From positions 2,981,001-3,045,000 of the forward strand of contig NZ_JACXXJ020000005.1 of assembly GCF_014926405.1 (NCBI RefSeq): a stretch of DNA of 64,000 nt, written 5' to 3'. Shown here piece after piece: positions 1 to 9,703 of the stretch. Numbering within the stretch: position 1 is the stretch's first letter; the number at the start of each line of letters is the position of its first letter. This DNA is from Agrobacterium vitis. Lineage in GTDB: Bacteria; Pseudomonadota; Alphaproteobacteria; Rhizobiales; Rhizobiaceae. The notes under the pieces were generated by a model that was given only the letters and a program-made list of their open reading frames with translations, searched no databases and was not told the origin of the DNA. A program made the translations under genes and the position numbers.

Positions 1-420
1 CCACAGCGTGGTTTCCATCCATCGCCCCCGGAAGGTCAGTTCATATTGGCCGTCGCGCTTGGAAAGCTCGTAGGGCGGCAGACGGATTGTTGACAGCCAG
101 GCCAGAAATTCCGGCTCAAAAATCTGGGTGCGGCCGTAAAAACTATTGCCAGCCAGCCAGATCAGTTCTTTTTTGCTGATGCCAATCGTGCGGACGTGGT
201 CGAGCTGGGCGCGCAATTCCGCTTCGTCGATCTCGTCGGCAATCCGCACCCTTGTCGTGCGGTTGATCAGCGTGAATGTCACATCGACATCTGGATAGAG
301 CTTCCAGATCATCTGCAACATCAATAGTTTATAGAAATCGGTATCGAGCAGGCTGCGCACGATAGGGTCGAGCTTCCAGGCATGGTTATACACCCGCCGT
401 GCAATATCCGCCTTTGCCAT
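1..420 (-). CDS. pncB: Nicotinate phosphoribosyltransferase, N-terminal part (runs off left edge)
   Basis: The frame is open from an ATG whose complement ends at 420 to the left edge, giving 140 codons without a stop. The translation begins [19 protein letters not shown] and contains [17 protein letters not shown] and [13 protein letters not shown], typical of the N-terminus of bacterial nicotinate phosphoribosyltransferase. The enzyme makes nicotinate mononucleotide from nicotinate and PRPP in NAD salvage. A GAGGA Shine-Dalgarno lies 3 bases before the ATG. The catalytic part is outside the window, so completeness cannot be judged. It is the last visible gene of a run of minus-strand genes starting at yejA. 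Confidence 0.9.
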   Translation of the reverse strand, partial: MAKADIARRVYNHAWKLDPIVRSLLDTDFYKLLMLQMIWKLYPDVDVTFTLINRTTRVRIADEIDEAELRAQLDHVRTIGISKKELIWLAGNSFYGRTQIFEPEFLAWLSTIRLPPYELSKRDGQYELTFRGRWMETTLW

Positions 421-574
421 TCGTCCTCGCCGCCTGCCATCGGCCTGATTTTGGCCGCACCATTTCGACCATAGCCTTATGGCTCTGGTCTTTTCAGGGC
501 CAACCTTATCGAAAAAACTGTGACCAAAGTCCAGTGGCCGGGAACTTCATTATTGTCCTACCGCACCCGCCCCC

Positions 575-628
575 GCCATCAGGGCCCCGTCTATAGCCAT
601 CACGGCCCTGTCTTTCGCCATCAGGGGG
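575..628. repeat. Imperfect 21-base tandem repeat (about 2.5 units)
   Basis: Units start at 575, 596 and 617 with the shared core GCCATCA(G/C)GGCCC and exact 21-base spacing; the third unit is partial. The last unit overlaps the stop codon of the small membrane protein at 621-902, and the repeat lies in the spacer before pncB. No function is visible. Confidence 0.6.
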
Positions 629-902
629 TGGTGCTTGGTTGGCTCGGCTGCTGGGGAGCGGTGGTCGGGCGCGTCGTTTCTGTGGCCGGATCGGTCGAGG
701 GTGCAATTTTCTGGCCCCACCATTCCGCTGGAATCCACGCAACCAGCGCCAGAACCAGTCCGGCCAGCAGTACGATCAGGACAGGTTTACCGCGAAAGCC
801 CTGTCGCGCCTCGGTCGGCTCCAGCGGGCGTTCTGCTCCCGGCGTTTCGGGCGTCGTATTCAAGTTTCTATCAGCGGGGTCGAAATTGCCTGGACCTGCC
901 AT
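621..902 (-). CDS. Small single-pass membrane protein of unknown function
   Basis: This 93-residue protein has a charged, Pro-rich N-terminus (about 38 residues), one hydrophobic helix (KPVLIVLLAGLVLALVAWIP, about residues 39-58) and a Thr/Pro/Gln-rich tail. The start was chosen at the ATG ending at 902 because GGAGG sits 8 bases upstream; an in-frame codon at 944 would only add 14 residues without a ribosome site. The order points to a cytoplasmic N-terminus and a short disordered periplasmic tail, though topology is inferred. It lies between the ghrA-like gene (82 bases upstream) and pncB on the same strand. I do not recognise a family. Confidence 0.7.
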   Translation of the reverse strand: MAGPGNFDPADRNLNTTPETPGAERPLEPTEARQGFRGKPVLIVLLAGLVLALVAWIPAEWWGQKIAPSTDPATETTRPTTAPQQPSQPSTTP

Positions 903-984
903 GCGGAGAGCCTCCATCTGTTTTATACGCATAAGCGTAAACACTTATGAAGGCCAACGTACCGACACGGCAAAGGTTCCGGGA

Positions 985-1947
985 TCAGTAGCCCGCAGAC
1001 CGGTCCACGACATGCTCCAGTGCCTCACCCGCCTCAAACCGGGCAATCTGCGTCTCCACATGGGCAAACAGCGCCCGCACATCCGATGCCGCTGCGGCAT
1101 GAGGGGTCAGGACGACATTCTCCATGGCCCATAGCGGGCTATCCATCGCCAGCGGTTCTTTTTCAAAGACATCAAGCGATGCGCCACCCAACACGCCCTT
1201 CTGCAACGCGGCGATGACGTCTGCTTCCACCTGGCTTCCACCGCGACCGGCATTGAGAAACACCGGCTTGCCCAGCGCTCCGCCCTGTCGCAGCCGCGAA
1301 AACAGGCTGCTATCGTAGAGGCCCCGGGTTTCCGGAGTCAGCGGCAGGAGGCCGACCAGGATATCGGTGCGGGCCAGGAACGCATCGATATGGGCCTCGT
1401 CATAGGTGTCGATCCCGTCGATCTCGCGCCTGCGCCGCGACCAGCCGATCACGTCAAATCCCATAACCTTCAGTTTGCGCGCCGCATCCTGGCCCAGAAC
1501 ACCCAGTCCCATGACGCCGACGGTGATATCGCGGGCTTCCGGCTGGAGATCCAGTTCATTCCAGACCTTATCGCGCTGCTGCCTGAGATATTGGCCCATA
1601 TGGCGCAAGTGATAGAGACAGTTCAGCACCACCCATTCGCTCATCCGGTCCGTCAGGCTGCGGTCAACAAAGCGCACGATCGGCAAGTCGGGAAGTCCCG
1701 GCAGGGTCAGGACGTGATCGACACCGGCGCCACCGGAAAACAGCACTTTGAGACCCGAAGCGCGGGTAAACAGCGATGGCTCCGGCTTCCACAAAACCGC
1801 ATAGGCTGCCGCCGACAGGTCCCTGCCAGCGTTCTCGGGATCACCGAGATCGATCACCTCACGATCCGGAAAGGCCCCGGCCAGCGCTGCCTGCATGGCG
1901 GCGCGTGAAAACTTGAGGTCAATCACCACGGGAGGCTTGGGGGACAT
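985..1947 (-). CDS. ghrA: 2-hydroxyacid dehydrogenase, glyoxylate/hydroxypyruvate reductase A type
   Basis: At 320 residues this matches the D-2-hydroxyacid dehydrogenase family in the short GhrA form. The Rossmann motif is GVMGLGVLGQDAA (about residues 143-155). Catalytic residues are seen as Arg in NAGRGGSQVE, Glu in DVFEKEPL and His in TPHAAAASD. The family reduces glyoxylate and hydroxypyruvate with NAD(P)H in the cytosol. AAGGA lies about 9 bases before the ATG. The gene starts only 27 bases after the yejF stop with no terminator between, so it is probably cotranscribed with the yej transporter. The exact substrate is not certain from sequence. Confidence 0.88.
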   Translation of the reverse strand: MSPKPPVVIDLKFSRAAMQAALAGAFPDREVIDLGDPENAGRDLSAAAYAVLWKPEPSLFTRASGLKVLFSGGAGVDHVLTLPGLPDLPIVRFVDRSLTDRMSEWVVLNCLYHLRHMGQYLRQQRDKVWNELDLQPEARDITVGVMGLGVLGQDAARKLKVMGFDVIGWSRRRREIDGIDTYDEAHIDAFLARTDILVGLLPLTPETRGLYDSSLFSRLRQGGALGKPVFLNAGRGGSQVEADVIAALQKGVLGGASLDVFEKEPLAMDSPLWAMENVVLTPHAAAASDVRALFAHVETQIARFEAGEALEHVVDRSAGY

Positions 1948-1974
1948 GCGGGGGCATCCTTGCAGAAGGCTAAA

Positions 1975-3603
1975 TTATTGGCTGACACCACCGATATTCA
2001 TGGCCTTGAGGTCGAATGCGGCAGCAAGAAGGGCCTTGGTATAATCCTGTTTCGGCGCGGTGAAAACCTCCTGCGCCGGTCCCTGCTCGACAACTTTTCC
2101 TGATCGCATGACGATGATGTCATTGGCCAGCGCCTTCACCACTTTCAGGTCGTGGCTGATGAACAGATAGGCGAGGTCATGGCGGCTCTGCAAATCGCGC
2201 AACAGATCCACCACCTGCGCCTGCACGGTCATGTCCAGCGCCGAGGTCGGCTCATCCAGCATGACGAAGCGCGGTTTCAGCACCATGGCACGGGCAATGG
2301 CAATACGCTGCCGCTGGCCACCGGAAAACTCATGCGGATAGCGCCAGCGGGTGGTGATATCCAGCCCGACTTCCTCCAGCGCCCAGCAGACCCGCCTGTC
2401 GCGCTCTGCTGCCGTGAGGCTCCGTTCATGCACTCGCAGGCCTTCGGCAATGATGTCACCCACCGACATGCGTGGGCTGAGCGCCCCGAACGGGTCCTGG
2501 AACACCACCTGCAAACGGTCGCGCAGCGGGCGCATCTGCTTGAATGAATAGCCATCGATATTCTCGCCGAGAAAGCCAATCCGACCCTCGGACGAGATCA
2601 GCCGGGCCAGCGCCAGCCCCAGCGTGGTCTTGCCGGAGCCGGATTCACCGACCACGCCAAGCGTCTGTCCGGCGCGCAGCGTCAGATCGACACCGTCCAC
2701 GGCCTTCACATTGTCCACCACCCGGCGCAAAAATCCGGCCTTGATCGGGAACCAGACACGGATCTGCTGGCCTTCCATCACGACCGGCTTTGCCAGATCG
2801 GTTTCCGGCGGAACACCGCGCGGCTCGGATGCCAGCAATTTCCTTGTATAGGCATGTTGCGGATCAGCGAAAATTGCCTCAACCGGGCCGCTCTCAACGA
2901 TTTTACCGCCGGTCATCACACAAACGCGGTCGGCAAATTTACGGACAATGCCGAGATCATGGGTGATGAACAGCATCGACATGCCATGCTCACGCTTCAG
3001 CCCGGCCAGAAGCTCCAGAATCTGCGCCTGTACCGTCACATCCAGCGCCGTGGTCGGCTCATCGGCTACCAGCAGCTTTGGCCGGTTGGCAAGCGCCATG
3101 GCAATCATCACCCGCTGACGCTGGCCGCCGGACAGTTCATGCGGAAAGGCCGAAAGCCGTTTTTCCGGCTCGCGGATGCCGACCTGAAGCAGCAGTTCCA
3201 GCGTCCGCTTGCGGGCGGCGTCACCGGTCAGCGACTGGTGGAGCTCCAGGATCTCGCCAATCTGCTGCTCGATGCTGTGCAGCGGGTTGAGCGAGGTCAT
3301 CGGCTCCTGGAAAATCATCGTGATGTCATTGCCCCGCACCGCCCGCAAAGCCGGTTCCGACAGGGTCATCAGATCCCGCCCGTCAAACAGGATCTGGCCG
3401 GAGGGATGGCTGGCAGCGGGATAGGGCAGGAGTTTGAGGATCGAGGCTGCCGAAACCGATTTACCGGAGCCGGATTCGCCGACCAGCGCCAGGATTTCGC
3501 CCGGTGCGATATCGAAGCTGACGTGATCGACAGCAAGGCTCTGGCTTTCGCCCTGATGAAAAGCCACTGACAGATCGCGGACGGAGAGAAGAGGCGCGCT
3601 CAT
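1975..3603 (-). CDS. yejF: Peptide ABC transporter, duplicated ATP-binding subunit YejF
   Basis: This 542-residue protein carries two complete ABC ATPase domains in tandem. The first has Walker A GESGSGKS (about residue 41) and signature LSGGQRQR. The second has GESGSGKT (about residue 315) and [15 protein letters not shown] followed by [10 protein letters not shown]. It powers import through YejB and YejE. The duplicated layout and length match YejF of E. coli. Its ATG overlaps the yejE stop by 4 bases, indicating translational coupling. In the family YejABEF imports oligopeptides such as microcin C, and in Sinorhizobium it affects tolerance of host NCR peptides. Confidence 0.93.
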   Translation of the reverse strand: MSAPLLSVRDLSVAFHQGESQSLAVDHVSFDIAPGEILALVGESGSGKSVSAASILKLLPYPAASHPSGQILFDGRDLMTLSEPALRAVRGNDITMIFQEPMTSLNPLHSIEQQIGEILELHQSLTGDAARKRTLELLLQVGIREPEKRLSAFPHELSGGQRQRVMIAMALANRPKLLVADEPTTALDVTVQAQILELLAGLKREHGMSMLFITHDLGIVRKFADRVCVMTGGKIVESGPVEAIFADPQHAYTRKLLASEPRGVPPETDLAKPVVMEGQQIRVWFPIKAGFLRRVVDNVKAVDGVDLTLRAGQTLGVVGESGSGKTTLGLALARLISSEGRIGFLGENIDGYSFKQMRPLRDRLQVVFQDPFGALSPRMSVGDIIAEGLRVHERSLTAAERDRRVCWALEEVGLDITTRWRYPHEFSGGQRQRIAIARAMVLKPRFVMLDEPTSALDMTVQAQVVDLLRDLQSRHDLAYLFISHDLKVVKALANDIIVMRSGKVVEQGPAQEVFTAPKQDYTKALLAAAFDLKAMNIGGVSQ

Positions 3604-4736
3604 TTGAAGGTCTTCCTCGGATCGAAGGCATCGCGCACCGCCTCGCCGACGAAAATCAGCAGGGACAGCATGATCGCCATGGTGAAGAAGGCCGTCAGCC
3701 CCAGCCAGGGCGCTTGCAGATTGCGCTTGCCCTGGGCAATCAGCTCACCCAGCGAGGGCGAACCGGGCGGCATGCCGAGACCGAGGAAATCCAGCGAAGT
3801 CAGGGTGGTGATCGATCCCGACAGGATGAAGGGCAGGAAGGTCAAGGTCGCCACCATGGCATTGGGCAGCAGATGGCGGCGCATGATCGTCCAATTGCCA
3901 ACCCCAAGCGCCCGGGCGGCGTTGACATATTCGAAATTTCTGGCCCGCAGAAACTCCGCCCGCACGATGCCGACGAAATGCACCCAGGTGAACAGCAGCA
4001 TGATGCCCAGCAGAATGAAGAAGCCCGGCGGCAGCAGCGAGGCGATGATCAGCAGGATATAAAGCAGTGGGATCGATGACCAGATCTCGATGAACCGTTG
4101 CATCAACAGATCGGTCTTGCCGCCGAAATAGCCTTGCACCGCACCGGCGGACACGCCGATCACGGCGGAAATCATCGTCAGCGCCAGGCCGAACAGTACG
4201 GAAATCCGGAATCCGTAAATCATCCGCGCCATGACATCGCGGGCCTGATCGTCGGTGCCAAGCCAGTTCATGTTGCCGAGAATGCAATTCGGATCATCCG
4301 CACCCTGGGGGTAAGCCGAGCAACGCTGCTTGGCATCCATCAGCCAGAAGGGCGGCGTCGGGGCCGATTGCGGGATTTCCGAATTCACCGTGCGATAGGA
4401 ATAGCGGATCGGTGGCCAGATCATCCAGCCATGGGCGTTGATTTCGTCCGAGACGAAGCTTGAGCGATAATCGGTAACAGCCAGAAAACCACCAAACTTT
4501 TCCTCTGGATAATTGATGGCGACCGGAAACAGGATCTCGCCCTTGTAGGAGGCGATGATCGGCCGGTCATTGGCGATCAACTCGGCGCAGAGGCTCAGTC
4601 CGAACAAAACCATGAAGATCCAGAAGGACCAGGAGCCGCGCCGGTTGGCCTTGAAATTCTCCAGACGGCGGCGGTTGATCGGGGTCAGGAACGGCTTTTT
4701 CGGCGGCTTGGCCAAGTGTTCGGGAACGGCTGCCAT
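3600..4736 (-). CDS. yejE: Peptide ABC transporter permease YejE
   Basis: This 378-residue inner-membrane permease begins with a cytoplasmic N-terminus, then a helix (SFWIFMVLFGLSLCAELIA, about 37-55). A large periplasmic segment carries NWLGTDDQARDVMARMIYG, typical of DppC/OppC-type permeases. The C-terminal half has the binding-protein-dependent transport helices with the EAA-like loop (ARALGVGNWTIMRRHLLPN). It pairs with YejB as the channel. It overlaps yejB by one base (TGATG) and yejF by four. It is somewhat longer than E. coli YejE (341) because of its N-terminus. Confidence 0.92.
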   Translation of the reverse strand: MAAVPEHLAKPPKKPFLTPINRRRLENFKANRRGSWSFWIFMVLFGLSLCAELIANDRPIIASYKGEILFPVAINYPEEKFGGFLAVTDYRSSFVSDEINAHGWMIWPPIRYSYRTVNSEIPQSAPTPPFWLMDAKQRCSAYPQGADDPNCILGNMNWLGTDDQARDVMARMIYGFRISVLFGLALTMISAVIGVSAGAVQGYFGGKTDLLMQRFIEIWSSIPLLYILLIIASLLPPGFFILLGIMLLFTWVHFVGIVRAEFLRARNFEYVNAARALGVGNWTIMRRHLLPNAMVATLTFLPFILSGSITTLTSLDFLGLGMPPGSPSLGELIAQGKRNLQAPWLGLTAFFTMAIMLSLLIFVGEAVRDAFDPRKTFK

Positions 4737-5827
4737 CAGACATCCCTCCGGTCAAAATCAATGCGGGGATCAATCCAGGTATAGATCAAATCCGAGACAA
4801 GGCTGACCACGAGGCCCAGCAGCGAGAAGATATAAAGCGTGGCAAACACAATCGGATAATCGCGGTTGATGATCGACAGATAGCCGAGACGCCCCAGGCC
4901 ATCCAGTGAGAAGATATTCTCGATCAGCAACGAACCGGTGAAGAAGGCCGAGACGAAAGCGCCGGGAATACCGGCAATGACGATCAGCATGGCATTGCGA
5001 AACACATGGCCATAGAGCACCCGATGCTCGCTGAGACCCTTGGCGCGGGCCGTTACCACATATTGCTTCTTGATCTCGTCAATGAAGGAATTCTTGGTGA
5101 GCAGCGTCGTGGTGGCAAAGGCCGAAAGCAGCAATGCGGTCAGCGGCAGGGTCAGGTGCCAGAAATAATCGAGGATCTTCTGCCACCAGCTGAGATCGGC
5201 GAAATTATCAGAGGTCAGGCCACGCAGCGGAAACCAATTGTAGAAGGAGCCACCGGCAAACAGCACGATTAGCAGAATGCCGAATAGAAAGCCCGGCACG
5301 GCATAGCCGACCACGACGATGCCGGAGGTCCAGACATCGAAGGTCGAGCCGTCCTTGACGGCTTTGCGGATACCGAGTGGTATGGAAATCGCATAGGACA
5401 GCAAGAGAACCCAGACGCCGAGCGAGATCGACACCGGCATTTTCTCGACAATCAGGTCGATCACCGAGGTGTTGCGGAAGAAGCTCTCGCCGAAATCGAA
5501 ACGGATATAATTCCACATCATGTCGAGAAACCGGGTAAGCGGCGGCTTGTCGAAGCCGAACTGCTTTTCCAGTTTCTTGATCAGGTCCGGGTCCAGCCCC
5601 TGGGCACCGCGATAGTTCGAGCCGCCATCACCCATGCCGCCCTGGCTGACGATATCGCCACCGCCAGAAAGCCGCTGGTCGGCGCTGTCACCCTGGCCGC
5701 TCAACTGCGCCACCACCTGTTCCACCGGACCGCCGGGAGCAAACTGGATGACCAGGAAGGAAATGCCCATGATGCCGACCATGGTCGGGATCATCAACAG
5801 CAGGCGGCGCAGGATATAGGCGCCCAT
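4736..5827 (-). CDS. yejB: Peptide ABC transporter permease YejB
   Basis: This 363-residue permease starts MGAYILRRLLLMIPTMVGIMGISFLV, the typical N-terminal helix of DppB/OppB-type subunits. The EAA loop (VTARAKGLSEHRVLYGHVFRNAM) and six helices follow. Residues about 40-75 form a Gly/Ser/Asp-rich periplasmic insert (SADQRLSGGGDIVSQGG) before the conserved LDPDLIKKLEKQFGFDKP segment. It forms the translocation pore with YejE. It is separated from yejA by 171 bases but lies on the same strand in the usual yejA-B-E-F order. Confidence 0.92.
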   Translation of the reverse strand: MGAYILRRLLLMIPTMVGIMGISFLVIQFAPGGPVEQVVAQLSGQGDSADQRLSGGGDIVSQGGMGDGGSNYRGAQGLDPDLIKKLEKQFGFDKPPLTRFLDMMWNYIRFDFGESFFRNTSVIDLIVEKMPVSISLGVWVLLLSYAISIPLGIRKAVKDGSTFDVWTSGIVVVGYAVPGFLFGILLIVLFAGGSFYNWFPLRGLTSDNFADLSWWQKILDYFWHLTLPLTALLLSAFATTTLLTKNSFIDEIKKQYVVTARAKGLSEHRVLYGHVFRNAMLIVIAGIPGAFVSAFFTGSLLIENIFSLDGLGRLGYLSIINRDYPIVFATLYIFSLLGLVVSLVSDLIYTWIDPRIDFDRRDV

Positions 5828-5998
5828 CAGCAGAACGCTCCCGTGTTCACCATGCCATCACGTTTTGCCAATCCATCCGTCCTTTATTGCTCTTGCCGTA
5901 GTTTGGGGCGCTGATTCGCCGTGCCTATTGGTAGCGGCTGAAATGCGGCCTGCAAAGCAGCTGTCACTGCCTATGCCGCCGCACGATCCCACCTAGGG

Positions 5999-7894
5999 TT
6001 AGTTCGAGGCTTGCTTTGCCCACCAGATGTCGGGGAAGCCGCTTGAAAATTCCGGCAGATTTTGCGGATGCGCAAACTTGTCCCAATAGGCAAACCACAC
6101 CTCACCGCGCGTGTAAGACGGCACGACGTAAGCGCCAGCCAGCAGCATCCTGTCGAGGGCGTGGACGGTAGCGATCAAAGTGTCGCGGTCTTTCGCAAAG
6201 ATAATCTGGTCGACCAAGGCATCGATACCCGGGTTTTTAATGCCGGCATAATTGCGCGAAGCGGTGGTGTCGGCACTGGCCGACCCCCAGTAATCGCGCT
6301 GCTCATTGCCGGGATTGGTGGATTGCGCCGCAACATAATAGATGGCGTCATAATCGAAGCTACGCAACCGGCTGGTGAATTGGGAGGAATCGACGCTTCG
6401 GACATTGACCTCGATGCCGATTTTTCTCAGATTATTGGAATAGGGCAATGCCACCCGCTCGATGAGCGGACCATCCAGCAAAATTTCGAACGTGAACGGT
6501 TTGCCGGTCGCCTTGGAGACCATCCGGTTGCCGCGCAATTCGTAGCCTGCCTTGGCGAAAAGCGAAATAGCCATGCGCAGATTGTCACGCTGCTTTGAGG
6601 GGTCTCCATTGACCGGATTTTTATAGACCGTGGAGAACACCTCCGGCGACACATATTGCTTGATCCCGTTCAGGATCTCCAACTCCTTACCATCAGGCAA
6701 GCCGCTGGAGGCCAGGTCATTGCCATAGAAATAGCTGTCGATTCGCTTGTAGAGCCCGAAAAACGCCGTGCGGTTCAGCTCCTCGAAATCGAAAGCGTAG
6801 TTCAGCGCCTTGCGGACATTCACATCCTTGAACTGCTCCCGCCGCGTATTGAGGAAGAAGCCCATCATCAAGCCGGCTTTGCGGTAATCGTTCGGGATCT
6901 GCTCGCGCTTGATCCTGCCTTGGACGGCAGCCGGAAAATCGTAGGACTTGGTCCAGCGCATGGCGGAATTTTCAAGCCACAGATCGGTCGCGCCAGAACG
7001 GAAACCTTCGAATGCGACATTGATATCGGTATAATAGGTGTAGGATATACTGCGGAAATTATTGTAGCCGATGTTGACGTTGATATCCTTGCCCCAATAG
7101 TCATCCCGCAATTCGTAGCGCACCGATCCACCTGGCGAAAACCCGGCGATGCGATAGGGACCAGATCCCATGATCGGCTCAAGCGTTGTCTTGGAGATAT
7201 CACGCGGCTTTCCATCGGGGCCTTGGGCTTGCCACCAATGCTTTGGAACGACGTCGAGTTGCCCGACAATCGAAGGCAGTTCCTTGTTGCCTTTCTGATC
7301 GAACGTGAATGTGACTTCCCGTTCACCGGTCTTTTCGGCCTTCACAACATGATTATAATAGATCGCAGCCGCAGGATTGAGCTGCTTGACGGCATCGAAA
7401 CTGAAAACAACATCATCCGGGGTGACTGGCTGGCCATCCGCCCATTTGGCCTCGCGCCGCAGCCTAAATTTCACATAGGAAACGTCATCGGGATAGGCGA
7501 GCGCCTCCGCCAGAAGACCATAGCTGACGCCATCCTCATCAAGCGAGGATTTGAGCAGGGTTTCGGTCACAAGCGATGCACCAGGGGGCGACGATAGCAG
7601 CACCTGGACACCATCTGCCAACTGCCCCTTGCCCGCGATCGGATTGAACGTATCGAAGGTGCTGCCGAACGACGACAGTTTCAACTCACCCGCCTTCGGC
7701 GCATCCGGATTGACATAGTCGAAGCGTTGAAAACCCTCGGGATATTTCGGAGCGTCGATCAAGCCGATGGCGTGGCGCCATTGGGGTTCCTCTGCGAAAG
7801 CCTGGGTGGTCAAGCTCTGTGCGGCGCAAAGACCCAGAAGCAATGGCCCCAAAAACAATGCGCGTATTTTTGCCCCGGCGCGGATGACAGCCAT
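5999..7894 (-). CDS. yejA: Periplasmic peptide-binding protein YejA
   Basis: This 631-residue extracellular solute-binding protein (SBP_bac_5 family) has a signal peptide with the hydrophobic core ALFLGPLLLGLCAAQSL and a likely cleavage after AFA (about residue 34). Family features include YPEGFQRFDYVNPDAPKAGELKLSSFGSTFDTFNP near the mature N-terminus and YWGKDINVNIGYNNF in the middle. It captures peptides for YejBEF. It is the first gene of the operon and is divergent from mepA, so the yej promoter should lie in 7895-8151. E. coli YejA is slightly shorter (about 604). Confidence 0.92.
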   Translation of the reverse strand: MAVIRAGAKIRALFLGPLLLGLCAAQSLTTQAFAEEPQWRHAIGLIDAPKYPEGFQRFDYVNPDAPKAGELKLSSFGSTFDTFNPIAGKGQLADGVQVLLSSPPGASLVTETLLKSSLDEDGVSYGLLAEALAYPDDVSYVKFRLRREAKWADGQPVTPDDVVFSFDAVKQLNPAAAIYYNHVVKAEKTGEREVTFTFDQKGNKELPSIVGQLDVVPKHWWQAQGPDGKPRDISKTTLEPIMGSGPYRIAGFSPGGSVRYELRDDYWGKDINVNIGYNNFRSISYTYYTDINVAFEGFRSGATDLWLENSAMRWTKSYDFPAAVQGRIKREQIPNDYRKAGLMMGFFLNTRREQFKDVNVRKALNYAFDFEELNRTAFFGLYKRIDSYFYGNDLASSGLPDGKELEILNGIKQYVSPEVFSTVYKNPVNGDPSKQRDNLRMAISLFAKAGYELRGNRMVSKATGKPFTFEILLDGPLIERVALPYSNNLRKIGIEVNVRSVDSSQFTSRLRSFDYDAIYYVAAQSTNPGNEQRDYWGSASADTTASRNYAGIKNPGIDALVDQIIFAKDRDTLIATVHALDRMLLAGAYVVPSYTRGEVWFAYWDKFAHPQNLPEFSSGFPDIWWAKQASN

Positions 7895-8151
7895 GAATTA
7901 CCCCTCGAATTTCGTCAGCATGACCGACAATGTCTTTCCATGCATGATTTTCCACATTCCTGACGGAGAAGGATAACCATGCAGTGGTGATTTGGCTGAC
8001 AAGATAAGACAAAACCGGGCGAAAGACAGGCTTTGGCACACAAACCCACACAAACTCTCCGGTTTTGAGGAGTGCCGGGTTTCACTTTTGCCTGACAAAC
8101 CCTAGTTTGATTGCCATGTATATGGATGATTCCGCAAGGATGAGGTGAAAT
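7895..8151. other. Divergent yejA/mepA intergenic region
   Basis: Both flanking genes start here, so both promoters should lie in these 257 bases. I see no convincing -35/-10 pair. The 27-base element at 8074-8100 (see repeat) is the only marked feature. Short reading frames across it look like chance. Confidence 0.5.
8074..8100 (+). repeat. 27-base dispersed element, copy 1
   Basis: It begins GCCGGGTTTCACTTTT and ends CCTGACAAAC. It matches 54478-54504 at 23 of 27 positions. A weaker relative beginning ACCGGTTTCCACTTTTC sits near 38371. It is 51 bases upstream of the mepA start. Confidence 0.55.
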
Positions 8152-9192
8152 TTGACGAGACGATCAACGGTGCTGCGGGCGATGACAGCCGGGCTGGCGG
8201 TTCTTTCATTCGGGCTCGACATGGCCATGGCCGGGCCGGATCAGCCGGCAAAACTCGCCTTTCCCCAGGAAACCCTTCCCAATGCAGGGCCATCCACGCC
8301 CTATGGTTCCTATGCGCGAGGCTGCATGAGCGGAGCGGTCGCCCTGCCGACGGATGGGCCGAATTGGCAGGCCATGCGGCTGTCGCGCAATCGCCGCTGG
8401 GGCAATCCGGCAATGATCCAGACCATCGAGCAATTGTCGCGGGATGCGCCGAAGATTGGTTGGCCGGGCCTGTTGGTCGGCGATATCGCCCAGCCGCGCG
8501 GCGGGCCGATGGCCAATGGCCATGCCTCCCACCAGATCGGGTTGGACGCCGATATCTGGCTAACCCCGATGCCTGCAAAACGCCTGAGCGTGCAGCAGCG
8601 CGAGGATCTGCCCTTTACCTCGATGATCCTGAAGGACAAGTTCCTGACGATCAATCCTCAGACCTGGACACAGACCCATGCCCGCCTGCTGATGCTGGCG
8701 GCAAGCTATCCGCAGGTGGAGCGGCTGTTCGTCAATCCGACCATCAAGAAGAAACTCTGCGAAAGCTGGACGGGCGACCGAACCAATATGGGCAAGATCC
8801 GTCCGATCTATGGCCATGACGCCCATTTCCATATCCGGCTTTCCTGCCCGCCCGGTGCCGCTGGTTGCAAGCCGCAAGCACCTGTTGCCCCCGGCGACGG
8901 CTGCGATAAATCGCTGGCCTGGTGGTTTACCAAGGAACCCTGGGAACAGAAGAAACGCGACCCGAATGCCAAGCCCCCACCGCCGCCACGCCCCGTGATG
9001 GTTTCAGACCTGCCCAAGGCCTGCGCCGCCGTGCTGGAGGCTCCGGCTGTCGCCAGCGAGAAACAGGCGACCTTTGGCGGCGCCAAGGCCTATGTCAGTC
9101 CGGGTGCTGCCGCGGTGAAAGCCTCAACGGCCACCCCTGATGATGCCAACCTGCCCAGCGAGGACGTTCCATCACCGGTACCGCGCCCCTAA
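8152..9192 (+). CDS. mepA: Penicillin-insensitive murein DD-endopeptidase MepA
   Basis: This 346-residue periplasmic metallopeptidase cleaves D-Ala-mDAP cross-links in peptidoglycan. A signal peptide (TVLRAMTAGLAVLSFGLDMAMA) ends near residue 27. The zinc site is visible as HASHQIGLDADIWL (HxxGxxxD) and GHDAHFHIRLSCP (HxH). The start is a TTG with GAGGTG 4-5 bases upstream; no ATG gives a full signal peptide. The C-terminal 80 residues beyond the catalytic core are rich in Pro and Ala (KPPPPPRPVM) and make it longer than E. coli MepA (274). It is transcribed away from yejA. Confidence 0.92.
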   Translation: MTRRSTVLRAMTAGLAVLSFGLDMAMAGPDQPAKLAFPQETLPNAGPSTPYGSYARGCMSGAVALPTDGPNWQAMRLSRNRRWGNPAMIQTIEQLSRDAPKIGWPGLLVGDIAQPRGGPMANGHASHQIGLDADIWLTPMPAKRLSVQQREDLPFTSMILKDKFLTINPQTWTQTHARLLMLAASYPQVERLFVNPTIKKKLCESWTGDRTNMGKIRPIYGHDAHFHIRLSCPPGAAGCKPQAPVAPGDGCDKSLAWWFTKEPWEQKKRDPNAKPPPPPRPVMVSDLPKACAAVLEAPAVASEKQATFGGAKAYVSPGAAAVKASTATPDDANLPSEDVPSPVPRP

Positions 9193-9275
9193 GATCAGGC
9201 GGGGGCGGCTTTTCAATTCCCCGCCGCTTGGTATAAGAGATCCGCAAATCGATTTAAACGCTCAGGGGAGAACCA

Positions 9276-9656
9276 ATGGCTGAGCGCCAGAAGATTGCGC
9301 TGATCGCGCATGACAAGATGAAGGACCAGATGGCGGCGTTCGCTCACCACCATCAGAGTTTTCTTGAGCAATGGCAGATCGTCGCCACCGGCACGACCGG
9401 CGCCCGGGTGCAGGACGCCTGCCCGAAACTGGACGTTATCAGGATGAAAAGCGGCCCTCTGGGCGGCGACCAGCAGATCGGTGCGATGATTGCCCAGGAA
9501 GAGGTCGCCATGCTGATCTTCTTCGTCGATCCCCTTACCCCCATGCCTCACGATGTCGATGTCAAGGCGCTGATGCGACTGGCCATTCTTTACGATACAC
9601 CGATGGCGCTCAACCGGGCAACGGCTGACCGCCTTCTGCCCGTCATCGCCGAATAA
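9276..9656 (+). CDS. mgsA: Methylglyoxal synthase
   Basis: This 126-residue enzyme converts dihydroxyacetone phosphate to methylglyoxal and phosphate, relieving sugar-phosphate stress. Conserved elements are [11 protein letters not shown] at the N-terminus, [10 protein letters not shown], the active-site stretch [14 protein letters not shown] with its Asp, and [27 protein letters not shown] lies 6 bases before the ATG. It is followed 47 bases later by glk, a common rhizobial pairing. Confidence 0.95.
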   Translation: MAERQKIALIAHDKMKDQMAAFAHHHQSFLEQWQIVATGTTGARVQDACPKLDVIRMKSGPLGGDQQIGAMIAQEEVAMLIFFVDPLTPMPHDVDVKALMRLAILYDTPMALNRATADRLLPVIAE

Positions 9657-9703
9657 GACCACACCGGACCATTAAAGCCGCGCGACCAGAAATGGATTTT
9701 TCA

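Noticed and set aside
9198..9225. GGCGGGG/CCCCGCC hairpin after mepA as a terminator
   Set aside because: The stem is good but no T run follows it; the only T run is in the loop.
9213..9662. 149-codon frame antisense to mgsA
   Set aside because: mgsA on the plus strand is complete with its active site.
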